NCBI GenBank assembly: GCA_016874005.1
Contig: VGVQ01000001.1
Coordinates: forward strand, 372,001 to 436,000
Direction: 5' to 3'
Origin: Gemmatimonadota bacterium
GTDB lineage: Bacteria > Gemmatimonadota > Gemmatimonadetes > Gemmatimonadales > GWC2-71-9
Length of the DNA stretch: 64,000 nucleotides
The position numbers were made by a program, and so were the translations under genes. The notes under the pieces were generated by a model. That model saw nothing but the letters and a program-made list of their open reading frames with translations. It did not search any database and was not told the DNA's origin. Positions 16,786-24,659 of this stretch are shown piece by piece; position 1 is the first letter of the stretch, and every line of letters begins with the position of its first letter.

Positions 16786-17547
16786 ATGAGCTATCGCCCG
16801 ACAATCGGCATTCCGACCCAGACGCTTCACGCGATCGACGGGATCCCCCCGGGGCTGCCGCACTCGTGGGTGATGAACCAGCGGTACTACTACGCCGCCA
16901 TCGGCGCCGGCGCGGTCCCCTGGATGGTCCCGCTGGTCGACGACGATCTCGATACCCTCCGGGCCATCTACGACCGGCTTGACGGCGTCTTCCTGGCCGG
17001 CGGGGTCGACCTCGACCCGGCGACATACGGGGCGGAGCCGCATCCCAAGCTGGGCAACACCGATCCGGCGCGCGACACGGTCGAGCTGGCGCTGGCCCGG
17101 TGGGCCCTCGAAGAAGACAAGCCGCTGCTGGGTCTCTGCCGCGGCCTTCAGGTCATCAACGTGGCGTTGGGCGGGTCGCTCCATCAAGATCTCGAGGCCG
17201 AGTGCCCGGATTTCATCAAGCACGACTACTTCCCTAACGCTGGGTACGAACGAGACCATCTGGCCCACGAAGTCCAGTTGGTTTCTGGTTCGCGACTCGC
17301 CGCCACTTTCCGGACACCGCGGGTAACGGTCAACAGCATGCACCACCAGGGGATCAAGGATCTCGGCACCGACCTCGTGGCCACCGCGTTCGCTCCCGAC
17401 GGTCTCGTCGAAGCGATCGAATTGGCGGATCGCGGGTTCGTGGTCGGGGTCCAATGGCATCCCGAAATGCTCGAGGAACGCGACCCGAGGACCCGGCAGC
17501 TTTTCCGCGAATTCGCGGCCGCAGCAAGCCAGTTCGCCGGTCACTGA
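16786..17547 (+). CDS. Class I glutamine-amidotransferase-like hydrolase (peptidase C26, PuuD-like)
   Basis: A 253-residue protein with the GATase1 / gamma-glutamyl hydrolase fold. VFLAGGVDLDPATYG near residue 67 and the nucleophile elbow LLGLCRGLQVINVALGG near 110 (Cys in CRG) are complete, as is VGVQWHPEM near 225 (catalytic His, followed by Glu). PuuD-type members cleave gamma-glutamyl amides such as gamma-glutamyl-GABA. Located 100 bases after an ATP-grasp and a GCS2-type ligase, it may act on the amide those enzymes make. It is intact, unlike its neighbours. Confidence 0.87.
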   Translation: MSYRPTIGIPTQTLHAIDGIPPGLPHSWVMNQRYYYAAIGAGAVPWMVPLVDDDLDTLRAIYDRLDGVFLAGGVDLDPATYGAEPHPKLGNTDPARDTVELALARWALEEDKPLLGLCRGLQVINVALGGSLHQDLEAECPDFIKHDYFPNAGYERDHLAHEVQLVSGSRLAATFRTPRVTVNSMHHQGIKDLGTDLVATAFAPDGLVEAIELADRGFVVGVQWHPEMLEERDPRTRQLFREFAAAASQFAGH

Positions 17548-17646
17548 GACCCGCCGAGTGTGCGAGCGCCCTCCCCAGCGCTCGTCACCAAACTGGCCGG
17601 GCGAGATGGCACCCTCCTTGCCCGCCTCGCGATTGGCCAGAGACCC

Positions 17647-18078
17647 ATGCCGATTCGTCCACGCCTCTTGACCTCGATTCTCCTCGCCGCCGCCACCGCG
17701 GCGAGCGCGACCGCGCAGCCACCTGCAGTCGCCTACCTGACCCCGGCCGAGCCGGTCATCCAGTACTCCCGGAACGAAAGCGGCGGCCGGGTCTCTCTCT
17801 CGTTCCCTGGCGCCGATTCTACCCTGTTGGAAAGGCGTCGCTTGCAGCTCATCGAACTGACCGCGGCGATTCGACGAGGCGATTTTCGGTCGGTATGGAT
17901 CTTTCCGCAGGGCCATCCGGCAGTGCAGGTTCTTGCCGACAGACGAGAGCGGCTTCGTTGCACGTTCCGATCGACCCCGCGAGGCGGCGACCTGGTCCTG
18001 TTGAGCGACGACGACGTAGTTGTTGCCGCCATCCACCAAATGCTCGCCGAGCCGCCACCACGCGCCGTTAGGCTGTAG
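17647..18078 (+). CDS. Secreted protein of unknown function
   Basis: 143 residues. The first 25 form a signal peptide (LLTSILLAAATAASATAQ). The mature part reads QYSRNESGGRVSLSFPGADS, then ELTAAIRRGDFRSVWIFPQGHPAVQVL, then RCTFRSTPRGGDLVLLSDDDVVVAAIHQML. It is a compact mixed alpha/beta domain with no motif I recognise. The ATG is chosen for the signal peptide; the frame is open 29 codons further upstream. It probably acts in the periplasm. Confidence 0.6.
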   Translation: MPIRPRLLTSILLAAATAASATAQPPAVAYLTPAEPVIQYSRNESGGRVSLSFPGADSTLLERRRLQLIELTAAIRRGDFRSVWIFPQGHPAVQVLADRRERLRCTFRSTPRGGDLVLLSDDDVVVAAIHQMLAEPPPRAVRL

Positions 18079-18116
18079 GGCCCCCGTTTCGGCTGGTCCC
18101 CCGGCCGCCCAGGCAG

Positions 18117-18122
18117 TACCAT
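18117..18122 (+). promoter_or_regulatory. TANNNT hexamer seven bases before an ATG (leaderless -10)
   Basis: TACCAT with a seven-base gap to the crcB ATG at 18130. No Shine-Dalgarno, and no fluoride riboswitch in the 50 bases before it. Confidence 0.4.
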
Positions 18123-18129
18123 TCCCGCC

Positions 18130-18513
18130 ATGCTCTGGATCGTTGCCCTGGGAAGCGCCGTCGGCGGCGCTGCCCGCTACCTCGCCGGGACCGCGGCCGC
18201 ACGAGTCTTCGGAACCGCCTTCCCGATCGGAACGCTGCTGATCAATCTGTCGGGATCGCTTGCCATCGGCGTTCTGATGCGTTGGTCTTTTCACGGCGGT
18301 CACAGCCCCGCCATCCGAGCCTTCCTCACCATTGGCGTGTGTGGGGGATACACCACCTTCTCGGCGTTGACCTTCGAGACGATCGCTCTCGCCCAGGACG
18401 GGGCTTGGGGCAAGGCGGTCGGGTACGCCGGCGGCAGCTTACTGCTGGGGCTCCTGGCCACCGGGGCCGGTTTGGCGCTCGGCGACCAGCTTGGTTTGGG
18501 CGGCAACGGCTGA
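18130..18513 (+). CDS. crcB: Fluoride ion channel CrcB/Fluc
   Basis: A 127-residue inner-membrane protein with four hydrophobic helices. It carries the CrcB hallmarks: GGAARYL near residue 12, FPIGTLLINLSGS near 31 (the conserved Asn in the pore), and GGYTTFSALTFE near 73. It exports fluoride passively as a dual-topology dimer. Only one copy is seen here, as in homodimeric types. Confidence 0.95.
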   Translation: MLWIVALGSAVGGAARYLAGTAAARVFGTAFPIGTLLINLSGSLAIGVLMRWSFHGGHSPAIRAFLTIGVCGGYTTFSALTFETIALAQDGAWGKAVGYAGGSLLLGLLATGAGLALGDQLGLGGNG

Positions 18514-18831
18514 ACGCTGCAGAGCGCTGCAGATGCTGGGCGCTCGTGGATCGAACTCCACACAATGATGTGGCGGCGGCGAACACGAGGGCCGGAAGTT
18601 CCATCCGGCCGTCGCTCGATGATTCAGCTGTATATCGTTGTTGTGGAACGACTTAGACGAGATTCGCCAACTCGCGGGAACCCGGGCACACCGCTTGCCA
18701 TTTTTCGCAGTCGGCCGAGGAGCCCTTGGGTCTCGACGGCCAAACCTCAGATCCGGTTTCCTGTCTCCCCCCAGGGCCGAATCTATCCCCTCGGAAGGCG
18801 TCGGATCCCCCCCGATCCGACGTTTTCCATT
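18514..18831. other. Intergenic region between crcB and the oxidoreductase
   Basis: 318 bases with no credible coding frame. It holds short palindromes (CTGCAG twice near 18520-18535; GGCCGGA-N7-TCCGGCC near 18590), an AT-rich patch near 18620-18650, and the terminator at 18799. A T-arm-like GTGGATCGAACTCCAC is present, but no tRNA can be folded around it. Confidence 0.6.
18799..18826 (+). terminator. Rho-independent terminator
   Basis: A perfect nine-base stem (CGTCGGATC / GATCCGACG), a six-C loop, then TTTTCCATTTT on the plus strand. It sits just after the stop of the minus-strand oxidoreductase but its U-tract is on the plus strand. It would end a plus-strand transcript reading out of crcB, or act on both. 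Confidence 0.7.
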
Positions 18832-19809
18832 TTACGGAACCAAGACGGCTTTCCCGTACGCGCCGGGGCTCAAGACCGCATCGTGAGCCCGCGCCGCTTC
18901 CGCGAGCGGGATCTCCTGGCCAATGACCGGTACGAGAACACCCTCCTCGAGCCCTTGAACGATCTCCCGGTACACCGCGTCCAGCTCGTCCAGGCTGGCG
19001 TTCCACAGCGACAGGCCGACGATCGTGGCGTCTTTCGACATCGTCTTTCGAGGGTCGATCTCGACCCGCCCTCGGTTGCCGATCACCACCACCCGGCCCC
19101 TGGGCGCCAGCATGTCGAGGTCGTAGTCGAGATTCTCGTTCGCCAACATCTCGAGAATTACGTCCGGCCCCCGGCCGTTGTTCGCCGCGGCCTGAATCTG
19201 GTCTCGATATAGCGCCGCGCGGTGGCTGACGGCGAAGTGGGCACCGTTGCCACGGACCAACTCCAGACCGTCCTCGGACCCGGCCGTCCCGATGACGCCC
19301 AGACCACGCCACCGGGCCAATTGGAGGGCCGCGATCCCGACCCCGCCGCTCGCGCCGTGCACCAGCACGATGTCCGGCGGCTTGGCTCCGGCTTTGGCGA
19401 AGAGGGCTCGATGAGCGGTGGCGTAGGGAACCCCGATCGCGGCCCCTTGACCGAAGCTGATGCTCGCGGGCATTCGGTACAGGCGCGACTCGTCGCACAC
19501 CGTGAATTCCGCATAGGCGCCGATCGGGCGGCCGCTCGCGGTACCGTGAAAGAAGACCCGATCGTTGACCTTCCAGGCGCTGGCGCCCGGCCCGAGGGCC
19601 GCGACGACACCGGCGCCGTCAGATCCCGGGACATAGGGCAGCGCGGGCAGGGCGCCGTACCGGCCGCTGCGGATGTAGGTGTCTACCGGGTTGACGCCGA
19701 TCGCGCCGATCTTGACCAGGACTTGACCCGGCCCCGGCTCCGGCGTCGGCACTTCCTCGTATCGGAGTACCGACGGATCGCCGAACTGGTGAACCCGAAC
19801 GGCGTACAT
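18832..19809 (-). CDS. Zinc-independent MDR quinone oxidoreductase
   Basis: A 325-residue medium-chain dehydrogenase/reductase. The N-terminal GroES-like part reads MYAVRVHQFGDPSVLRYEEV with GAIGVNPVDTYIRSG. The NADPH-binding loop is VLVHGASGGVGIAALQLA near residue 145 (AxxGVG type), and the end is HDAVLSPGAYGKAVLVP. The Cys/His zinc ligands of alcohol dehydrogenases are absent, which points to a QOR/zeta-crystallin enzyme reducing quinones or enones. Its ATG is two bases after the bicupin stop, so both are one operon. A terminator-like hairpin follows. Confidence 0.88.
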   Translation of the reverse strand: MYAVRVHQFGDPSVLRYEEVPTPEPGPGQVLVKIGAIGVNPVDTYIRSGRYGALPALPYVPGSDGAGVVAALGPGASAWKVNDRVFFHGTASGRPIGAYAEFTVCDESRLYRMPASISFGQGAAIGVPYATAHRALFAKAGAKPPDIVLVHGASGGVGIAALQLARWRGLGVIGTAGSEDGLELVRGNGAHFAVSHRAALYRDQIQAAANNGRGPDVILEMLANENLDYDLDMLAPRGRVVVIGNRGRVEIDPRKTMSKDATIVGLSLWNASLDELDAVYREIVQGLEEGVLVPVIGQEIPLAEAARAHDAVLSPGAYGKAVLVP

Positions 19810-19811
19810 GC

Positions 19812-20579
19812 CTAACGGTTCCCCTGGCGCAGGTAGTGATCGGTCTTGGCGATCCAGTCCTCCCGCCTCGGGCTGAACAGGTCGATCGCTTTGGTGTCCT
19901 CGAGGGCGACCGCGCTGTGAGGGACGTTGGACGGGATGAGGATCGTCGTCCCCGCGGCGACGTCGACGGTCTCGTCCGCGATCGTGAAACGGAGCCGACC
20001 GCCGCGAACCCAGGTGAGTTGCTCGCTCTCGTGGTGGTGGGCCGGCACCACGGCGCCCTTCCGTAAGGTGAAGTCGCAGAAGGTGATGTTCGCCCCACTT
20101 TGGTAGACTCGATCGATCTGCTCGCTGATCCGCTCGACCGGCTGCTCCGACCAATTCACCAGCCGGGCCGGGTTGGCGCTGGTCGCCGGGTTGTTGAGAT
20201 CGGCGGGCTGGGTGGCTGGGCCCTTGAAGTACGAGTCGGTCTTGGAAAGCCAGTCGTACCGAATCGGGCTGAACACGTCCATCTCGTGGGTGTCCTCGAG
20301 CGCGACGGCCTCGTGGGGCTCCCACGCCGGGATGATGAGCAGTTGTCCCGGCCTGGCCACGAAGGTCTCTCCCGCGATGACGAACTTGAGAGCCCCGGAG
20401 AAGGTATAGGAGAACTGCTCCGCCTCGTGGGAGTGGCGCGGGACCACACAACCCTTCTTGAGGTGAATATGCGCGGCCATCACCTTCTCACCAGTGACGA
20501 TTCTCCGCGACAGCATGTCCGTCACCATCTCCCAAGGAAGGTCATCCCAGCGAACCAAACGTGGACTGGTGGTCTCCAT
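19812..20579 (-). CDS. Two-domain cupin (bicupin) protein
   Basis: 255 residues made of two related cupin domains. Domain 1 (about 1-115) has PRHSHEAEQFSYTFSG and PAWEPHEAVALEDT; domain 2 (about 150-250) has PAHHHESEQLTWVRGG and PSNVPHSAVALEDT. Each carries the H-x-H-x(n)-E and late His metal set. Each domain ends with a similar FSP(I/R)R-DW segment, so this is an internal duplication. It is cytoplasmic, with no signal peptide. Bicupins include oxalate decarboxylases, quercetinases and isomerases; none can be chosen here. The ATG at 20577-20579 has GAGAGA upstream. The stop lies in a CCTAACG heptamer. Confidence 0.82.
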   Translation of the reverse strand: METTSPRLVRWDDLPWEMVTDMLSRRIVTGEKVMAAHIHLKKGCVVPRHSHEAEQFSYTFSGALKFVIAGETFVARPGQLLIIPAWEPHEAVALEDTHEMDVFSPIRYDWLSKTDSYFKGPATQPADLNNPATSANPARLVNWSEQPVERISEQIDRVYQSGANITFCDFTLRKGAVVPAHHHESEQLTWVRGGRLRFTIADETVDVAAGTTILIPSNVPHSAVALEDTKAIDLFSPRREDWIAKTDHYLRQGNR

Positions 20580-20712
20580 CGTCGATCTCTCGCGTTGGGG
20601 GGGGAGGCCGGCTACCGCACCATTGCCCGAGCGCGGCTCGGGGTGGATACTACGTGACGGCGGCCCCAGCGGCAATTGCGAGACGGCCGACACCCCGAGA
20701 CCCCGGAACGGC

Positions 20713-21672
20713 ATGCTGACCCTGAACCAGGCCGATTTTGTCGCCGCCCGCGAGCGGATCGCCCCCTACATCCACCGCACCCCGTTGCTGGGCTCCCGCC
20801 AGCTCTCCGAGCGTACCGGGTTCGATATCCGCCTCAAGGCCGAGATGTTTCAGCGGGTCGGGTCGTACAAGGTCAGAGGCCCCCTCAACAAGTTCAACTT
20901 CCTGAGCACCGAGGAGAAACGACGGGGGGTGGTGTGTTCCTCCGCGGGCAACCACGCCCAAGGCGTCGCCTTCGCAGCCAAGATCCACGGAATTCGGGCC
21001 GTCGTCTGCATGGCCGAAAACGCCACCCCGGCCAAGATCGCGGCGACCCGCGAGTATGGCGCCGAGGTCGTCCTCCATGGAAAGATCTGGGACGAGGCCA
21101 ACGAGAAGGCGATGGAACTGGTCCGGACCGAGGGCCTCACCTACATCAGCCCGTTCGACGACGCCGACCTGATCGCGGGCCAAGGGACCCTCGGCCTGGA
21201 GGTCGCCCAAGACTGGCCCGAACTCGATGCCATCGTGGTTCCCATCGGCGGCGGCGGGCTGATCTCCGGGGTCTCGATGGCCGTCAAGAGCCATAATCCC
21301 CGGATCCGTGTCATCGGCGTGGAATCCTCCGACGGCCCCGCGATGCAGGAGTCGCTCGCCGCCGGGGCGCTCAAGACGATCGACTGCCGCACGATCATCG
21401 ATGGTCTCCGGGTCAAGCGGGTCGGTGTCAACACCTTCTCGGTCTGCCAGCGATTCGTCGACGAGGTGGTTGCCCTCCCCGACCGCGAGATCTTCGACGC
21501 CATGATCTGGGTCATGGAACGCTGTAAACTGGTGCTCGAGGGTGCCGCGGCCGCTCCGGTCGCGGCGCTGCTCCACGGCCTGGTCAGGCTTCCGCCGGGG
21601 GCCCGGGTCGTCGCGGTCTTGAGCGGCGGGAACCTCAATCTCGATCAGATCAGGAACCTCAAATGGAACTGA
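20713..21672 (+). CDS. Threonine/serine ammonia-lyase (short, no ACT domain)
   Basis: A 319-residue fold-type II PLP enzyme. The PLP lysine is in RVGSYKVRGPLNKF near residue 55, the substrate loop SSAGNHAQGVA near 80, the phosphate-binding glycine loop PIGGGGLISG near 180, and the end VLSGGNLNLD. This is the catabolic threonine/serine dehydratase type (TdcB-like), giving 2-oxobutyrate or pyruvate via an enamine. Serine racemase is a close alternative. The ATG at 20713 is chosen for the family N-terminus. Its last ten bases overlap the next gene, so they share an mRNA. Confidence 0.87.
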   Translation: MLTLNQADFVAARERIAPYIHRTPLLGSRQLSERTGFDIRLKAEMFQRVGSYKVRGPLNKFNFLSTEEKRRGVVCSSAGNHAQGVAFAAKIHGIRAVVCMAENATPAKIAATREYGAEVVLHGKIWDEANEKAMELVRTEGLTYISPFDDADLIAGQGTLGLEVAQDWPELDAIVVPIGGGGLISGVSMAVKSHNPRIRVIGVESSDGPAMQESLAAGALKTIDCRTIIDGLRVKRVGVNTFSVCQRFVDEVVALPDREIFDAMIWVMERCKLVLEGAAAAPVAALLHGLVRLPPGARVVAVLSGGNLNLDQIRNLKWN

Positions 21673-23291
21673 CTCCAATGCTCCGCATCGTCACGGTCGC
21701 GGCACTCGTCTGGTCGGCCCCCGTCGCGGCCCAAGCCCGGTACGACATCGTCATCCACGGCGGTCGGGTGGTGGACGGGACCGGAGCGCCCTGGTTCTCC
21801 GCCGACCTGGCGATCCAGGACGGGAAGATCGCCGCCATCGGGCGGATCCCGTCCTCGGCTGGGCGCCGGGCCCTCGACGCGTCCGGCAAGGTGGTCGCAC
21901 CCGGGTTCGTCGATATGATGGGACAAACCGCGGCGCCGTTCATCCGCGACCCTGCCACCGCGTTCAATCTCTTGAGCCAGGGTATCACCACACTCAACGC
22001 CGGTGAGGGCGCCAGCGACGCACCCCTGTCCGACAAGGAGGCCGCCGAGCGAGGCTGGCGAACCATGCGGGAGTACTTCGCCAAGCTGGAACAGGCCGGC
22101 TTGCCGATGAACATGGTCCAGACCATCGGCCACACCCAGGTGCGCGAGATCGTCATCGGCGATGTCGACCGTCAGGCCACGACGGCCGAATTGGACCGGA
22201 TGCGGGCCATGGTTCGCGAGGCCATGGAGGCCGGGGCGATCGGACTGTCGACCTCGCTGATCTACCCCCCCGCGATCTACGCCTCGGAATCCGAGATCAC
22301 CGAGCTGGCGAAAGTCGCCGGAGAATATGGCGGGCGGTACTTCACCCACATGCGCAACGAAGGCGACCGACTCCTCGAGGCCATCGATGAAGCCCTTCGG
22401 ATTGGAACCGCCGCCAAGACGCCGGTGCATATCTACCACCTCAAGACCGCCGGCCAGGGAAACTGGGGCAAGATGGATCTGGCCCTCGCCCGGGTTCACG
22501 CGGCCCGCGCGGCCGGCCAACAGGTCGGCGTCGACGTCTACCCCTATGTCAACAACGGCCTCGGCATCCGAGCGCTGATCCACCCTCGTCACGCGGCGGC
22601 CGGCCAGGAGGCTTTGCTCAAGAAGCTCGGCGATCCGGCCGCCCGCGCCGAGATCCGTCGGGAGATGGAGACGGTGGGTGGCTGGGAGAACTGGTTTGCC
22701 CACGCCGGCCGCGATTGGGATCGTATCATCGTGGCCAGGATGCAGGCGCCCTACGATGGCTACAATGGCCAAACCGTCGCCACGATCGCCAAAGCGACCG
22801 GCAAGGACCCTTGGGAGGTGTTCTTTGACCTCTGCCGGACCGACGCCGCCGCCATGCCGCAGTCGATGTCCGAGGCCAACAAGATCAAAGCGATGCAGGC
22901 ACCCTTCACCTCATTCGACACCGATGCCGGCCCCGCCGCCTTCGGCTGGGCGGTGCACCCCCGTGGCTACGGCGCGTTCCCCCGGGTGTTCGCCCGCTAC
23001 GTTCGCGACCTCGGGGCCTTGTCCCTCGAGGCGGCGGTTCACAAGGCAGCGGCCGTCGCCGCTAATGAGGTGGCCGCGTATGACCGGGGCAAGCTGGCTC
23101 CGGGACTCGCCGCCGACGTGGTGGTGTTCGACCCACTCACCATCCGCGATCGGGCGACCTTCGCGGAGCCGAGCCTCCCGTCGGAGGGGATCAGCCTCGT
23201 CTTGGTGAACGGCCAAGTCGTGTTCGAGAACGGGAAGTACACCGGGGCCAAACCGGGTCGAGTCCTCCGGGGCCCGGGCTACCGGCCCTAG
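21663..23291 (+). CDS. Secreted D-aminoacylase-type amidohydrolase with altered metal site
   Basis: A 542-residue protein with a signal peptide to AAQ (residue 25). It has the N-acyl-D-amino-acid deacylase layout: RYDIVIHGGRVVDGTGAPWFSADLAI, GAIGLSTSLIYPP, THMRNEGDRLLEAI, IYHLKTAGQGNWGKM and a final HPRGYGAFPRVFARYVRDLG. The usual PGFID-x-HxH metal motif reads PGFVDMMGQTAA, with no His, and the GNCG segment that gives the bridging Cys reads AGEGASD. The two later His remain. It may be a single-metal or non-catalytic relative. The ATG at 21663 has AGGA upstream; a second ATG at 21678 is possible. Confidence 0.8.
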   Translation: MELTPMLRIVTVAALVWSAPVAAQARYDIVIHGGRVVDGTGAPWFSADLAIQDGKIAAIGRIPSSAGRRALDASGKVVAPGFVDMMGQTAAPFIRDPATAFNLLSQGITTLNAGEGASDAPLSDKEAAERGWRTMREYFAKLEQAGLPMNMVQTIGHTQVREIVIGDVDRQATTAELDRMRAMVREAMEAGAIGLSTSLIYPPAIYASESEITELAKVAGEYGGRYFTHMRNEGDRLLEAIDEALRIGTAAKTPVHIYHLKTAGQGNWGKMDLALARVHAARAAGQQVGVDVYPYVNNGLGIRALIHPRHAAAGQEALLKKLGDPAARAEIRREMETVGGWENWFAHAGRDWDRIIVARMQAPYDGYNGQTVATIAKATGKDPWEVFFDLCRTDAAAMPQSMSEANKIKAMQAPFTSFDTDAGPAAFGWAVHPRGYGAFPRVFARYVRDLGALSLEAAVHKAAAVAANEVAAYDRGKLAPGLAADVVVFDPLTIRDRATFAEPSLPSEGISLVLVNGQVVFENGKYTGAKPGRVLRGPGYRP

Positions 23292-23305
23292 GCGGAGAAG
23301 GTCGG

Positions 23306-24655
23306 ATGCAGCGACGAGATTGGCTCGAGTACGCGGCGCTCGCCTCCGCGACCATCGGCCTCCCCAAACTCGGCTATTCCGTCGACCGGCGGGCCTCCAC
23401 CCGCCCATACCTGGATCTCGCCCTCGACGCGGCCCGATGGATCGAGCGAAGCCGCCAAACCACCGACCGAGGCCCGGTGTACCCCGCCAACCCGCTCGAC
23501 CCCACTTCGGTCGGGCTCGACTTCTATAACGGGATGCCAGGCGTAACGGCCTTCCACGCCGCGCTGGCGTACGCCACCGGCGCTCCCGCCTGGCTGGACG
23601 CGGCCGAGGCCGGCGCCGACTCGCTGGTTCGCTTGGTCGATCAAACCGACCGCATCGACGCGGGACTCTATACCGGCCTGGCTGGCCTGGCCTACACCTG
23701 CGACTGTGTGGCGGCCGCCGGAGGTGCCCGCCGCCACCACGAGGCCGCGGTCCGGTTGACCGCCCGGATCACCGCCGCCGCGCGCCGCGATGCCAGCGGG
23801 GCGCGCTGGAGTGAATCGTGGGACATCATCAGCGGCGCGGCTGGCACCGGGCTCTACCTGCTCGAGGCCGGACGGGCCCGAGGAGACCGCGCCCTCGTCG
23901 ACCTCGCGGGCCAAGCCGGCCACGCGCTCCTAGCCGCCGCCCGCCCCCGCGAGTCCGGACTGATGTGGTACCCAGCTGAGCATTTCAACCGGAACTACCC
24001 CAACTTCTCGCACGGGACGTCCGGGGTTGGCTATTTCCTCGCCAGCCTCTATCGGGCGACCAGGGAACGAGCCTTTCTGGAGGGAGCGCTGGCAGCCGCC
24101 CGGTACCTCGACGCCGTGGCGGCCCGCGACGGCAACGGCATCAAGGTGTTCCACCAGGACGGTGGTGGCGAGAACCGCTTCTACCTGAGCTGGTGCCACG
24201 GCCCACCGGGGACGGCGCGGTTGTTCTATCGCCTCTCCCAGATCACCGGCGAGGCTCGCTGGTCGACCTGGATCGATGGCCTCACCAACGCGGTGTTCGA
24301 CAGCGGGGCCCCGGAACGGCGATCGGCCGGCTATTGGGACAACATCTCCCAGTGCTGTGGCAACGTCGGGATCGGCCAGTATTGCATCGACCTGATTCGG
24401 TGGCGCCCGACCGCGGGGACCGAGGCGTTGCTGGAGCGGGTGGTGGATGACACCAGGCGCCGGGCAACCAAGGACGATACCGGCCTTCGCTGGATCCAGG
24501 CCGAGAACCGAACCCAACCTGACAACCTCGTCGCCCAGACCGGATTCATGCAGGGCGCCGCCGGCGTCGGGATGTTCTATCTCCAGCTCGACGCGCTCCA
24601 GCGAGGCGCGGCGTGGCCGTTCCCGCTTCCGGACACGCCCTGGGTGGCGGGGTAG
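23306..24655 (+). CDS. Exported LanC-like (lanthionine synthetase C-type) protein
   Basis: A 449-residue alpha/alpha-barrel protein. The N-terminus QRRDWLEYAALASATIGLPK is a Tat-like twin-arginine leader. LanC repeats are visible: GLYTGLAGLAY, SHGTSGVGYFLA, then the zinc motifs SWCHGPPGTARLF near residue 294 and SQCCGNVGIGQYC near 350, and the last GFMQGAAGVGMFYLQL. LanC enzymes hold zinc with Cys (WCxG) and Cys-His (CHG). Here CHG is CCG, so the ligand set would be Cys-Cys-Cys. No precursor peptide, LanB or LanM is nearby. GGAGAAGG precedes the ATG, 14 bases after the amidohydrolase stop. Confidence 0.8.
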   Translation: MQRRDWLEYAALASATIGLPKLGYSVDRRASTRPYLDLALDAARWIERSRQTTDRGPVYPANPLDPTSVGLDFYNGMPGVTAFHAALAYATGAPAWLDAAEAGADSLVRLVDQTDRIDAGLYTGLAGLAYTCDCVAAAGGARRHHEAAVRLTARITAAARRDASGARWSESWDIISGAAGTGLYLLEAGRARGDRALVDLAGQAGHALLAAARPRESGLMWYPAEHFNRNYPNFSHGTSGVGYFLASLYRATRERAFLEGALAAARYLDAVAARDGNGIKVFHQDGGGENRFYLSWCHGPPGTARLFYRLSQITGEARWSTWIDGLTNAVFDSGAPERRSAGYWDNISQCCGNVGIGQYCIDLIRWRPTAGTEALLERVVDDTRRRATKDDTGLRWIQAENRTQPDNLVAQTGFMQGAAGVGMFYLQLDALQRGAAWPFPLPDTPWVAG

Positions 24656-24659
24656 GACG

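Noticed and set aside
18079-18129. Fluoride riboswitch before crcB
   Set aside because: The 50 bases lack the conserved crcB-motif core, and the TACCAT box suggests the transcript starts at the ATG.
18530-18570. T-arm-like GTGGATCGAACTCCAC that might mark a tRNA
   Set aside because: No acceptor, D-arm or anticodon stem can be placed around it on either strand.
23306-24655. A lantibiotic biosynthesis cluster
   Set aside because: Only a LanC-like protein is present. There is no precursor peptide with Cys/Ser/Thr core, no LanB, LanM or protease-transporter, and the LanC-like protein is exported.
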